This document shows, piece after piece, positions 1-5,420 of a stretch of DNA of 5,420 nt. The DNA comes from Bryobacteraceae bacterium. GTDB taxonomy: Bacteria; Acidobacteriota; Terriglobia; Bryobacterales; Bryobacteraceae. The translations under genes and the position numbers were made by a program. The notes under the pieces were generated by a model, which saw nothing but the letters and a program-made list of their open reading frames with translations, was not told where the DNA came from and did no database searches. The stretch is taken from assembly GCA_030036985.1 (NCBI GenBank), contig JASHSD010000647.1:1-5420 (forward strand). The letters run 5' to 3'. Within the stretch, counting starts at the first letter, position 1; every line of letters starts with the position of its first letter.

Positions 1-2232
1 GTAAAGAGGAAATTTACGCTTGGCGACAACGACCCCAACGTTCAGTGACAGTCTGCCCGCTACTTCGTCGAAGTGTTCGGACTGGAGGTCAAGAAATTCA
101 TGGAGGACCTCGGCGACGCGATCCGCAGGAAGGAGAATCTGACTGAAGCCCGGCGAACGGGCGATTCTTGTGAAAGGGAAATATGCGGATTCCGTCGAAA
201 CGTCACGAATCTCCGGAGCGCCATCGATCAGGTCGCCCGTGTCTTCATCGCGCCATTCCCGCACACCCTTTTCCCGAAGAGCCTTCTTCAGCGCTTCCGG
301 GCCGCCGAACTTTGCGAGGTTATCCGCGCTCAGAAACCTTCGATTGTCTTGCGCGAGCACGACAACGGGTTCCGATAGACCGCCAACCGTAACCCGGTAC
401 GTTCTCCCGGTACGGACTCCCGCGATGGCATCCGGAGTGGTAAAGGAAATTCTGCTGGGGCGCGACGCGAAGACTTTGTTTTCGATGGCGCCAATTAATG
501 CGTCCACGAATTCGCCGGACGCATCGATAACCCGTGACAGCCGTCCGGGCGAAGGATTCTGCGTGAAAAAATAAGCAAGCACCGAATCCACGTCCGCCGT
601 TCCGTAAGATGCCTTCAGTTCCTGGAAGAACACGTCTCGATCAGAGATGGACATGCTTCCGTCTTCCATGAACGCCTCAAGCGCCGAACAACACTCCGTT
701 CGGGTCTGATTCGACGCGGCCCACTTAGCAATGCTGGCAATTTTACTTGGGTCAATCTGGCCCTTATCAATGAACTGCCGTAGGCGTTTCAGTCTGGAAG
801 CGCGCCGGTCCGAGTCTTTCCATTCATCGGGCGTTTGGCTCAGCAGCGAAGTGAACTGGCAACCGTTTAGCCACGGTTCAAGGTTGATCCTAATCGTTAG
901 CAGCGCCAGACGATTGCTTTCATCCGCGATCTCGTCTACCCAGATGCTTTCACCATCGATCTGCTTTTGCCACGCTGCCTGGCGTCCGGACCGGCGATTA
1001 CGGCAAACCTCGCATGTTTCGCCCTGGGGGTTCTTGCTTCGAACCCGGCAGGTCGGACAGACATCGTGGCTCGATTCCGCTCGAAGCACGGGCCCTGTAT
1101 GAATCAGAACTTCGGAGCCGTCGTCTTCAGTTCTCAGGGACGCGGCGGCGCATGGCGCCGCGGCAAACTGATCACGTCGGGCTATCTGTCGAGCAATCGC
1201 CGTGAGTGTTCTTCTGGGTTTGCTGAGCGTCAGGAAAGGCCACAGCTCGTTCGAGGACTCCTGACGGACAACGCGGATGAGGGTGGGGCCGATCTCCTGG
1301 AGGAGTTCGCGGCTTGAGTCCTGATCGATGCCGGGGAAGGTAAAAAAGGCGCCGTTAAGATCAGCGTAGAAAAGGTTACCTACTGGCGCTTCAGCCTCGA
1401 GGATGTCGCTCAGCTGCCGCTGGATCTCCGTCAGAATCCTCTGTCTCGCCAGGATATCCGCAGGTTTTCGCCCCCGAGAGGTGAACTCCGAACCGTTCCA
1501 TCCGATCCCGAACAGTCGCCATTTCAGGCTCTTGTAATCGGGATTCCCATTCGTCAGGCTCAGTTGTTCTTTTCCGAGCGCTACTGCAGCCAGCGCTGGC
1601 TTGAAAAGGGAGGCGACGCCGAACGACTGGGCCCACAACGTCACGTCGTTGGCCGGTTCCCTTGTCTCTCCGAGTAACCGGGACATTGGCGGCCGCAGTA
1701 TCGCGATCAAGCCCATGCGAAATTCCTCCACGTTGGGCTGGCTCAGGTATTCTTCGAAAACAGGGACCAACCTTGTGAGCATCTGCCGGCGGATTCGGTC
1801 GACGTCGTTGACGTCGATCCATTGAAGGCGCCCGAAGGGGGACCGAAGAGACATGGAGCCTATCGGTCGCTGGCGGCGTGTAACGCCTTTCTCGTCATTG
1901 GATGTCGCTCGATGGCACTCGCCGAACAACCGGAGAAGGTGGGAGTTCGCGGCTGCGCCTTTGTAGTTCTTTATGAAGTCGGTAAAATCGCCAGCCAGTT
2001 TTTCCTTCTTAAGAACCAGGCGATTCGACAATCGACTGTCAGTCAAATATGCCCACAGATCACCGAAATTGTCTTGATCCTGATGGCCGTCTCCACCGCT
2101 GTCGTTTCCACCTAAAGCATTCGCTTGAAGAAAACGAAACGAAGCTTTTCCGAACATGTGCAATAGGCCGCCAGCTTCGCCGAGGAGTATGGCATCCCGA
2201 GATCGATGGAGCTTTTCCAGCAGATCAGGCAT
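1..2232 (-). CDS. csx11: Csx11-family Cas10-like large subunit of a type III CRISPR complex (3' end beyond window)
   Basis: The frame stays open for 744 codons from the ATG at 2232 to the left edge, so the C-terminus is missing; Csx11 proteins are, from memory, around 1000 residues. Visible parts in order: a helical N-terminal HD-like region with LLHMFGK at residues 23-29; a first palm-like segment around 285-300 (GNLFYADLNG); a four-cysteine zinc finger C392-x2-C395-x11-C407-x2-C410; the Csx11 signature IWVDEIADESNRLALL (430-445) followed by EPWLNG; QNPSPGRLSRV (558-568); and a second-palm end with ILLPADR (699-705) and LSLNVGVVVAKRK (728-740). These match what I recall of Csx11. The family scaffolds the crRNA-guided RNP in place of Cmr2/Cas10. 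The HD aspartate is replaced by Met26 and no GGDD is present in the visible part, suggesting loss of nuclease and cyclase function (inference). It is the third gene of the operon, and its ATG overlaps the preceding stop by 8 bases. A split or decayed Cas10 is unlikely because the frame is unbroken. Confidence 0.87.
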   Translation of the reverse strand, partial: MPDLLEKLHRSRDAILLGEAGGLLHMFGKASFRFLQANALGGNDSGGDGHQDQDNFGDLWAYLTDSRLSNRLVLKKEKLAGDFTDFIKNYKGAAANSHLLRLFGECHRATSNDEKGVTRRQRPIGSMSLRSPFGRLQWIDVNDVDRIRRQMLTRLVPVFEEYLSQPNVEEFRMGLIAILRPPMSRLLGETREPANDVTLWAQSFGVASLFKPALAAVALGKEQLSLTNGNPDYKSLKWRLFGIGWNGSEFTSRGRKPADILARQRILTEIQRQLSDILEAEAPVGNLFYADLNGAFFTFPGIDQDSSRELLQEIGPTLIRVVRQESSNELWPFLTLSKPRRTLTAIARQIARRDQFAAAPCAAASLRTEDDGSEVLIHTGPVLRAESSHDVCPTCRVRSKNPQGETCEVCRNRRSGRQAAWQKQIDGESIWVDEIADESNRLALLTIRINLEPWLNGCQFTSLLSQTPDEWKDSDRRASRLKRLRQFIDKGQIDPSKIASIAKWAASNQTRTECCSALEAFMEDGSMSISDRDVFFQELKASYGTADVDSVLAYFFTQNPSPGRLSRVIDASGEFVDALIGAIENKVFASRPSRISFTTPDAIAGVRTGRTYRVTVGGLSEPVVVLAQDNRRFLSADNLAKFGGPEALKKALREKGVREWRDEDTGDLIDGAPEIRDVSTESAYFPFTRIARSPGFSQILLPADRVAEVLHEFLDLQSEHFDEVAGRLSLNVGVVVAKRKFPLY

Positions 2233-3298
2233 TCGCGGCTTTCCTGATCTCTGCCGATATGCGGACAGCAACGTCAGCTAGCTCGGTGAGAGTCGCGAAC
2301 GAATACTCGCGGAGAATCTTTCCAGACGATTTCGCGCCGCTCTGGTTCCGGCGTTGCCACTCGGTGCCGTTGTCCTCGTACCAACGCCGAAACTCCGCAT
2401 ATTCATTCAAACTTCCGATTCCAGTTCCCGCGGCCTTGAATTCTTTCCTGCTCAGCCATTCGCCTGAAGACTTAATCAGCCTTGAATCGGCAGCCCCAGA
2501 CTTTTCCATGAACTTCAAGAGAATCTCCGGCGGCTCCACGAAGTCAGGCTTCTTATCAGGTCCATATTGCGGCCAGATCGTCCCAGCGCCCGCCAGTTTT
2601 CCATCAACCTTGTCATCCGTTACACCCCAACCGGAGGTTTTCTTTGCCGAGAACCCGTAATCCAGTAACATCGACTTGACGGCCAAAGCCGCGCCTTCCA
2701 GATCGCCCGCCATATGTTCAGCGACCAACGGCAACGGGCGGGGAACGTACAGAAGATGGAAGCTTCCCTTGGATCCGGCTTTGATGACTTCGAATTTGAG
2801 CGCACCCCGCGCCGGCGTTCGGGTGTCGCGGGACAAAGGAGTCACAACTTCGTGGGCCGGCTCGGTATCGAAAAAAGTCGGAAAGAAATGAAGCCGCCCC
2901 GCCTCGCCAGTATCCCCTGAGGCCGATCCGAATAGCCTCTCCTGGTGGTCGAGTTCTTGACTCCGTGCCGCGAAAGCGAGGTGTCCTTTCCATGTAGTCG
3001 GTTGAACCACAGGAAAAGAGGTCAGGTGATCGCGAATAATCGCGTTCTGAATGTCGTTCAATGGTCGAAACTCACCCTCAGCTTTGCTGGTATACGGCTT
3101 TCTCAAACTGAAATCGACCCGGAGGAGCCAGGTACCAGCAGGCATATTCATTAGGTCATCAGACTTTGGATAGAAGGTCTTGATGTCGGACCGCCAATCG
3201 GCGGCGGCCTTGGTCTGTGCCTCGGAAATCAGACCGCCTATGTCCTCCGATTGTGAGTGCCCGTGGTCTAAGTAGTAGTCACAGAGCGCCAGAACCAT
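2225..3298 (-). CDS. RAMP superfamily (Cas7-group) CRISPR-associated protein, Csx11/Cmr-linked
   Basis: A 357-residue protein, probably a backbone or capping subunit that binds crRNA in the type III complex. RAMP hallmarks: a first beta strand WLLRVDFSLRKPY (57-69); the VQPTTWKG motif (98-105), equivalent to the usual S-[ST]-x-[KR]-G segment; RLFGSASG (121-128) followed by GRLHFFPTFFD (134-144); and a glycine-rich loop GFSAKKTSGWG (215-225). The last 25 residues (YSFATLTELADVA and on) resemble the usual end of RAMPs encoded beside csx11, from memory. Between the glycine loop and this tail lie about 95 extra residues (236-332), charged and tryptophan-containing, which I cannot assign. The first 50 residues are also longer than expected; a later start at Met50 or Met52 is possible but leaves a gap and has no ribosome binding site. 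It overlaps cmr1 by 20 bases and csx11 by 8. I cannot decide whether it corresponds to Cmr4, Cmr6 or a lineage-specific subunit. Confidence 0.85.
   Translation of the reverse strand: MVLALCDYYLDHGHSQSEDIGGLISEAQTKAAADWRSDIKTFYPKSDDLMNMPAGTWLLRVDFSLRKPYTSKAEGEFRPLNDIQNAIIRDHLTSFPVVQPTTWKGHLAFAARSQELDHQERLFGSASGDTGEAGRLHFFPTFFDTEPAHEVVTPLSRDTRTPARGALKFEVIKAGSKGSFHLLYVPRPLPLVAEHMAGDLEGAALAVKSMLLDYGFSAKKTSGWGVTDDKVDGKLAGAGTIWPQYGPDKKPDFVEPPEILLKFMEKSGAADSRLIKSSGEWLSRKEFKAAGTGIGSLNEYAEFRRWYEDNGTEWQRRNQSGAKSSGKILREYSFATLTELADVAVRISAEIRKAANA
2242..2245 (-). promoter_or_regulatory. Ribosome binding site of csx11 (AGGA)
   Basis: AGGA lies 9 bases before the csx11 ATG and inside the last codons of the preceding RAMP gene. 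Together with the ATGCCTGA stop/start overlap it supports the ATG at 2232 and coupled translation. Confidence 0.5.
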
Positions 3299-4364
3299 CC
3301 TCCAGGGAATCGAGAAACCTTGAAATAGAGTCAGGATAAGCTTCGGCGCGAACCGTGATGTCTGCGCTGAGGCCCAAGGCTTGGCTTAACCTTTGGGACA
3401 GCGGGGCGAGTTCTGACAGCACCGTTCGAATAGTCCGGTCACCGGCATTGTTCGACTGGGGGACAAACGCGAAGATTCGCGTTTCCCAGGCCCCGCCAGT
3501 TCGGTAAGCGTGGGTGACGTGTACGTCGGAACCCTTCGTTTGCCGCTTCGGATCACCCCATCCGTGAATCGTCCCCATGATGCGGTGACGATCGTTAACA
3601 GGCGCACTGCGCAGCGTATCTCTGAGACTCGCCCTGATTAGGGGAGCAGTCGGAACCCAAGCAGACTGCGTGCTGATGTTGAAGTCGGGAAGATCGCCGC
3701 TAAGGGGCAGCTGGGTCGGGAGGGAGCTCAGACGAAACCAAACACCAATCATTTCGGCAAGGTTCGGCGATCTGATTCCTGATTTCGCCGGGCATTGAAC
3801 CATCTGCGATTGCCAGTGTCTTGCGTTTGCGGGAGGAAGATTCTGGAATCGAACCGCGCCTTGCCCGTGACTGGTCTTCGCCCCAAGCGCACCGTATTTC
3901 TCGATCAGTCGCAGCGTGAGGAGCAGCCCTTCGATATCCACTCCAGCGTGCAGCGGGACAATTTTGAGGCGAAATTTCGGGTTGAGCGACGCCGGCACGC
4001 GCCATCCGCGGTGTCCCTGTTTGCCCGGATTCCGCAAGCGCAATTCTTTAAGCACGCCCGGCCCAGCCGCACCGTCTATTTCCAGCCTCACTCGACTCGA
4101 ATAGCCAGTGCAGCCAAAGGTTTGGCAGGCGTGGCATATGCTCGATAACCCCCGTTGTGGATCGTAAATGCAGGACTGGCCGCTCGGGTCGCACGCGGTG
4201 AGCCCGGCACCTCTTAGCAGTGTCTCGTACCAATTCCGGATGCTGCCACGAAGACCCGTCTCGCGGATGTGATAACCGCGCCTGCTGGAGTCATCACTTG
4301 CGTCACCGGTCCAAACAGGCGTGAGCGGGAGGCATTCAATGTCGATTATGCCGCGCGGGATCAT
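3279..4364 (-). CDS. cmr1: Type III-B RAMP module protein Cmr1
   Basis: A 361-residue protein with the Cmr1 N-terminal pattern: an opening strand leading to LTPVWTGD (14-21), then ETGLRGSIRNWYETLLRG (35-52), and a cysteine cluster C58, C65, C77-x2-C80, C85 with the family phrase CQTFGCTGYSSRVRLEI (80-96). A glycine-rich loop GAKTSHGQGAVRF (161-173) closes the first RAMP fold. The second half is more divergent but shows RAMP-like elements: APLIRASLRDTLR (240-252), HRIMGTIHGWGDP (260-272) and RIFAFVPQ (296-303). In known Cmr complexes, Cmr1 sits near the 3' end of the crRNA and helps target-RNA capture. It is the first gene of the operon; its stop lies inside the next gene. No Shine-Dalgarno sequence precedes the ATG; a TANNNT element sits 8 bases upstream, which could fit a near-leaderless transcript. 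The start agrees with the family, since TPVWTG falls at residue 15. The cysteines may bind zinc (inference). Confidence 0.87.
   Translation of the reverse strand: MIPRGIIDIECLPLTPVWTGDASDDSSRRGYHIRETGLRGSIRNWYETLLRGAGLTACDPSGQSCIYDPQRGLSSICHACQTFGCTGYSSRVRLEIDGAAGPGVLKELRLRNPGKQGHRGWRVPASLNPKFRLKIVPLHAGVDIEGLLLTLRLIEKYGALGAKTSHGQGAVRFQNLPPANARHWQSQMVQCPAKSGIRSPNLAEMIGVWFRLSSLPTQLPLSGDLPDFNISTQSAWVPTAPLIRASLRDTLRSAPVNDRHRIMGTIHGWGDPKRQTKGSDVHVTHAYRTGGAWETRIFAFVPQSNNAGDRTIRTVLSELAPLSQRLSQALGLSADITVRAEAYPDSISRFLDSLEDGSGAL
3299..3303 (-). promoter_or_regulatory. GGAGG directly abutting the ATG of the RAMP gene
   Basis: GGAGG touches the ATG at 3298 with no spacer, inside the final codons of cmr1. 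Normal spacing is about 5 to 9 bases, so this core is badly placed for that ATG. It may instead hold ribosomes that finish cmr1 at the stop 20 bases on, giving re-initiation. It may also simply encode Leu-Glu-Asp of Cmr1 by chance. Confidence 0.25.
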
Positions 4365-4372
4365 CGAGGGTT

Positions 4373-4378
4373 AGTGTA
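4373..4378 (-). promoter_or_regulatory. Possible -10 element (TACACT) for the CRISPR operon
   Basis: On the minus strand TACACT matches TATAAT at four of six bases and ends 8 bases before the cmr1 ATG. Transcription would start about two bases before the ATG, giving a nearly leaderless mRNA, which agrees with the absence of a Shine-Dalgarno sequence. No convincing -35 hexamer is found 16-18 bases upstream, so this is weak. Confidence 0.17.
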
Positions 4379-4544
4379 CGATCACACGAATCTACCACAG
4401 GTCCAGCCCTATGGCCACCTTTTGCTTCCCGATCATCAACAGGCAAATACGCGGATGTGCTTGATGTACAGGCATTTAATTAGAGGGGTGGCCAACCGCG
4501 GAGCCTCTCATTTGGCAGGATCCGGAACGTGGCCTTAACCCTAC

Positions 4545-4569
4545 AAACATAAACCCCGACTCGCCGGGG
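4545..4569 (-). terminator. Terminator-like hairpin, minus strand
   Basis: Read on the minus strand, CCCCG and CGGGG form a 5-bp GC stem around a 6-base loop (GCGAGT), followed at once by TTTATGTTT. The stem is short for an intrinsic terminator but the U-rich tail is well placed. It would stop minus-strand transcription entering from the right before it reaches cmr1, insulating the operon. The plus strand has no U tract after the stem. Confidence 0.35.
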
Positions 4570-4679
4570 CCGATACGGTTTAGAGAAGTCCCGGCCACGT
4601 TTCGACCCGACGCGACTGAAAAATTGTCAAGCGCGATCTCATAGGCCGGGCCGCCGTCGTTCTAAAGATAAGAGCCGCT

Positions 4680-4711
4680 CTGACCCGGAAACTGAGGCGT
4701 GGGTCAGCCTC
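4680..4711. repeat. Two mutually exclusive hairpins
   Basis: CTGACCC (4680-4686) pairs perfectly with GGGTCAG (4701-4707) across a 14-base loop. GAGGC (4694-4698), inside that loop, can instead pair with GCCTC (4707-4711). The two stems share bases around 4701-4707, so only one can form at a time. No gene lies close enough downstream to name a function. Confidence 0.4.
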
Positions 4712-4785
4712 CGGCCGCGGGCGCCCAATTAATGAAAACCACTCTTGGGCGTTCCATGAGCCGTCGATTCGCAGGCGGGAGCCGA

Positions 4786-4800
4786 GCCCGTCCTTCGGGC
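4786..4800. repeat. Short GC hairpin
   Basis: GCCCG and CGGGC form a 5-bp stem around TCCTT. No U tract follows on either strand, so it is not a terminator. It may be part of a structured RNA or a chance palindrome. Confidence 0.25.
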
Positions 4801-4820
4801 AGTCAGAATCCGCTGGAATG

Positions 4821-5012
4821 TCAACATAAAGGGTACGCGAAGCCTGGATGCGGGCAATCGTGTAATTCCGGCGATATCCTTCCGGGAAAAATCTCCCGAT
4901 AATGCGGAGTAACGTGCGCCACGAGTGCCCGAGAATCGCTCACGAGTGGATCAATTGTCGTCCCATCCCCATGCTTGCAACAAACGAATCGCCGACACTT
5001 CCGGCATTCCAC
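4821..5012 (-). CDS. Possible small Cys-rich protein (63 aa), weak
   Basis: On the minus strand a GTG at 5012 is preceded by AGGA with a 5-base gap and opens 63 codons ending at TGA 4821. The N-terminus has a dense metal-ligand pattern, ECRKCRRFVCCKHG (residues 2-15), and the C-terminus has CPHPGFAYPLC, so a small zinc-binding protein is conceivable. The same frame is open upstream to an ATG at 5174, but that would overlap the helicase start by 83 bases on the opposite strand, which is unlikely. I recognise no family. The start coincides with the right arm of the inverted repeat at 5005-5029. It may be a chance ORF or the residue of a decayed gene; the minus-strand terminator-like hairpin lies about 250 bases past its stop. 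Confidence 0.2.
   Translation of the reverse strand: MECRKCRRFVCCKHGDGTTIDPLVSDSRALVAHVTPHYREIFPGRISPELHDCPHPGFAYPLC
4883..4898. repeat. Short hairpin with A-rich loop
   Basis: CGGGA (4883-4887) pairs with TCCCG (4894-4898) across AAAATC. It lies inside the weak small ORF on the minus strand. No function can be assigned. Confidence 0.2.
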
Positions 5013-5029
5013 CGGTTTCCTGTGGAATG
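5005..5029. promoter_or_regulatory. Operator-like perfect inverted repeat before the helicase gene
   Basis: CATTCCAC (5005-5012) and GTGGAATG (5022-5029) are perfect 8-base inverted copies with a 9-base spacer, centred about 75 bases before the helicase ATG. A TAATAT (5033-5038) resembling a -10 box follows 3 bases later, so a dimeric regulator bound here would block that promoter. No good -35 hexamer is seen; it would fall within the repeat. As RNA it could also form an 8-bp hairpin. Confidence 0.4.
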
Positions 5030-5091
5030 AGGTAATATCATGAGCTTTCGGTCCGAGGTCGCAATACTGACGCCGCGACCGCTTTCCAAAT

Positions 5092-5420
5092 ATGGCCAAG
5101 CTCGAAGATCTCACGCGCGGAGCCGCCGTCAGGGGCATACTGCCGGACTGCCTGGTCACGGTGGTCGACGTCAAATGGTACGGCTCCGCGGCGATTGAGC
5201 TGACCTATAAGGACCCTGCCGGAAAACCGAACGCACTCCTCCTCTATCGCGACCGCGAGCCAGCCCTGGAGATTGTCGGGACAGGCAGTCCGTGGAGTTT
5301 CGATGGCGACGGGAAGTTGTTCCGTTTGGTGTCCGAAGCCCATCGGATCAATCTCGCCCACCTTTTTGACCCGCTACTCGCCATCCACACGTCGATGGTC
5401 GACCCGCTTCCGCACCAGAT
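5092..5420 (+). CDS. SNF2-type defence-island helicase, N-terminal part (3' end beyond window)
   Basis: 109 codons are visible. The N-terminus (MAKLEDLTRG, GILPDCLVTVVDVKW at 15-29, LTYKDPAG at 37-44, LLYRDREP at 50-57, WSFDGDG at 68-74, FRLVSEAHRINLAHLFDP at 77-94, PLPHQ at 105-109) matches, from memory, a conserved family of roughly 1000-residue DEAD/SNF2 helicases often found in anti-phage islands. PLPHQI is the stretch just before the Walker A motif, so no catalytic residue is inside the window and activity cannot be judged. The start is fixed by an in-frame TGA at 5068-5070 and no other start codon before 5092. No Shine-Dalgarno sequence precedes it. The gene is divergent from the CRISPR operon, so it is probably a separate transcription unit, possibly the first gene of a second defence system. 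Relation to DISARM DrmD or to DUF499/DUF1156-linked helicases cannot be settled from this part. Confidence 0.8.
   Translation, partial: MAKLEDLTRGAAVRGILPDCLVTVVDVKWYGSAAIELTYKDPAGKPNALLLYRDREPALEIVGTGSPWSFDGDGKLFRLVSEAHRINLAHLFDPLLAIHTSMVDPLPHQ

Larger units (their letters stand above)
4365..5091. other. Divergent intergenic spacer between cmr1 and the helicase gene, no confident gene
   Basis: About 730 bases separate the divergent starts. No plus-strand frame here looks like a known protein. The spacer holds a terminator-like hairpin (4545-4569, minus), a pair of 9-base inverted AACGTGGCC copies around it (4526-4534 and 4593-4601), overlapping alternative hairpins (4680-4711), short GC stems at 4786-4800 and 4883-4898, an 8-base palindrome GGGCGCCC (4719-4726), a weak Cys-rich small ORF (4821-5012, minus) and an operator-like inverted repeat (5005-5029). 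There are no regularly spaced direct repeats, so it is not a CRISPR array. I see no tRNA, transposase remnant or recognisable riboswitch. Both flanking genes must draw on promoters here. Confidence 0.6.

Noticed and set aside
487..500. GGCGCCAATTAATG inside csx11, similar to GGCGCCCAATTAATG at 4720-4734
   Set aside because: Similarity stops at once on both sides and has a one-base gap; most likely chance.
1391..1822. 143-codon minus-strand frame within csx11
   Set aside because: It is a shifted frame inside the continuous csx11 frame, which is unbroken and conserved through this stretch. It is not evidence of a frameshift.
2070..2112. GGNDSGGDG at residues 41-49 of Csx11 resembling a GGDD motif
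   Set aside because: It lies just after the HD-like helix in a glycine/aspartate-rich loop, far from either palm segment, with no flanking beta-hairpin pattern.
2049..2660. 203-codon plus-strand frame antisense to csx11 and the RAMP gene
   Set aside because: The minus-strand proteins here carry clear family motifs; the antisense product has no recognisable motif and spans two real genes.
4590..4620. tRNA T-arm-like GTTTCGACCC
   Set aside because: No matching acceptor, D or anticodon arms at the required distances on either strand.
4630..4650. Perfect TTGACA on the minus strand as a -35 box near 4625-4630
   Set aside because: No TATAAT-like hexamer lies 16-19 bases downstream on that strand.
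4365..5091. CRISPR array or leader in the spacer
   Set aside because: No direct repeat of 20 or more bases and no regular spacing could be found on either strand.

Overview
The window holds the leading part of a minus-strand type III CRISPR-Cas effector operon and the first codons of a divergent plus-strand SNF2-type helicase gene. The two are separated by a structured spacer of about 730 bases. The layout is that of a bacterial or archaeal defence island. GC is moderately high by eye, and the sequence does not allow a taxonomic assignment. Csx11-type type III loci occur in several environmental and thermophilic phyla.

Left four fifths (minus strand, read right to left): cmr1 (4364-3279), a second RAMP/Cas7-group gene (3298-2225), and csx11 (2232 to beyond base 1), a divergent Cas10-type large subunit. 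The genes overlap by 20 and 8 bases, so this is a tightly coupled operon. csx11 is open for all 744 visible codons and runs off the left edge. In this family the remaining backbone genes (Cmr3-, Cmr4-, Cmr5-, Cmr6-like) would be expected further left. By analogy with type III-B complexes, the products should assemble on crRNA into an RNA-targeting ribonucleoprotein. No repeat-spacer array, cas1, cas2, cas6 or recognisable CARF effector is visible, so crRNA and any ancillary effector must come from elsewhere.

The most notable point is the Csx11 sequence. The HD-type dyad position reads His-Met (H25-M26), the strand of the second palm carries Asn (N450) where an acidic residue is usual, and the place where GGDD would lie shows no acidic pair. 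Both the DNase and the cyclic-oligoadenylate synthase activities of ordinary Cas10 may therefore be missing. This is inference from motif alignment by eye.

Spacer (4365-5091): no confident gene. It contains several short inverted repeats, one terminator-like hairpin on the minus strand, a weak Cys-rich small ORF on the minus strand, and a perfect 8-base inverted repeat about 60 bases before the helicase start that looks like an operator.

Right end (5092-5420): 109 codons of the N-terminal region of a large SNF2-family helicase of the kind common in anti-phage islands. The window ends before any ATPase motif.
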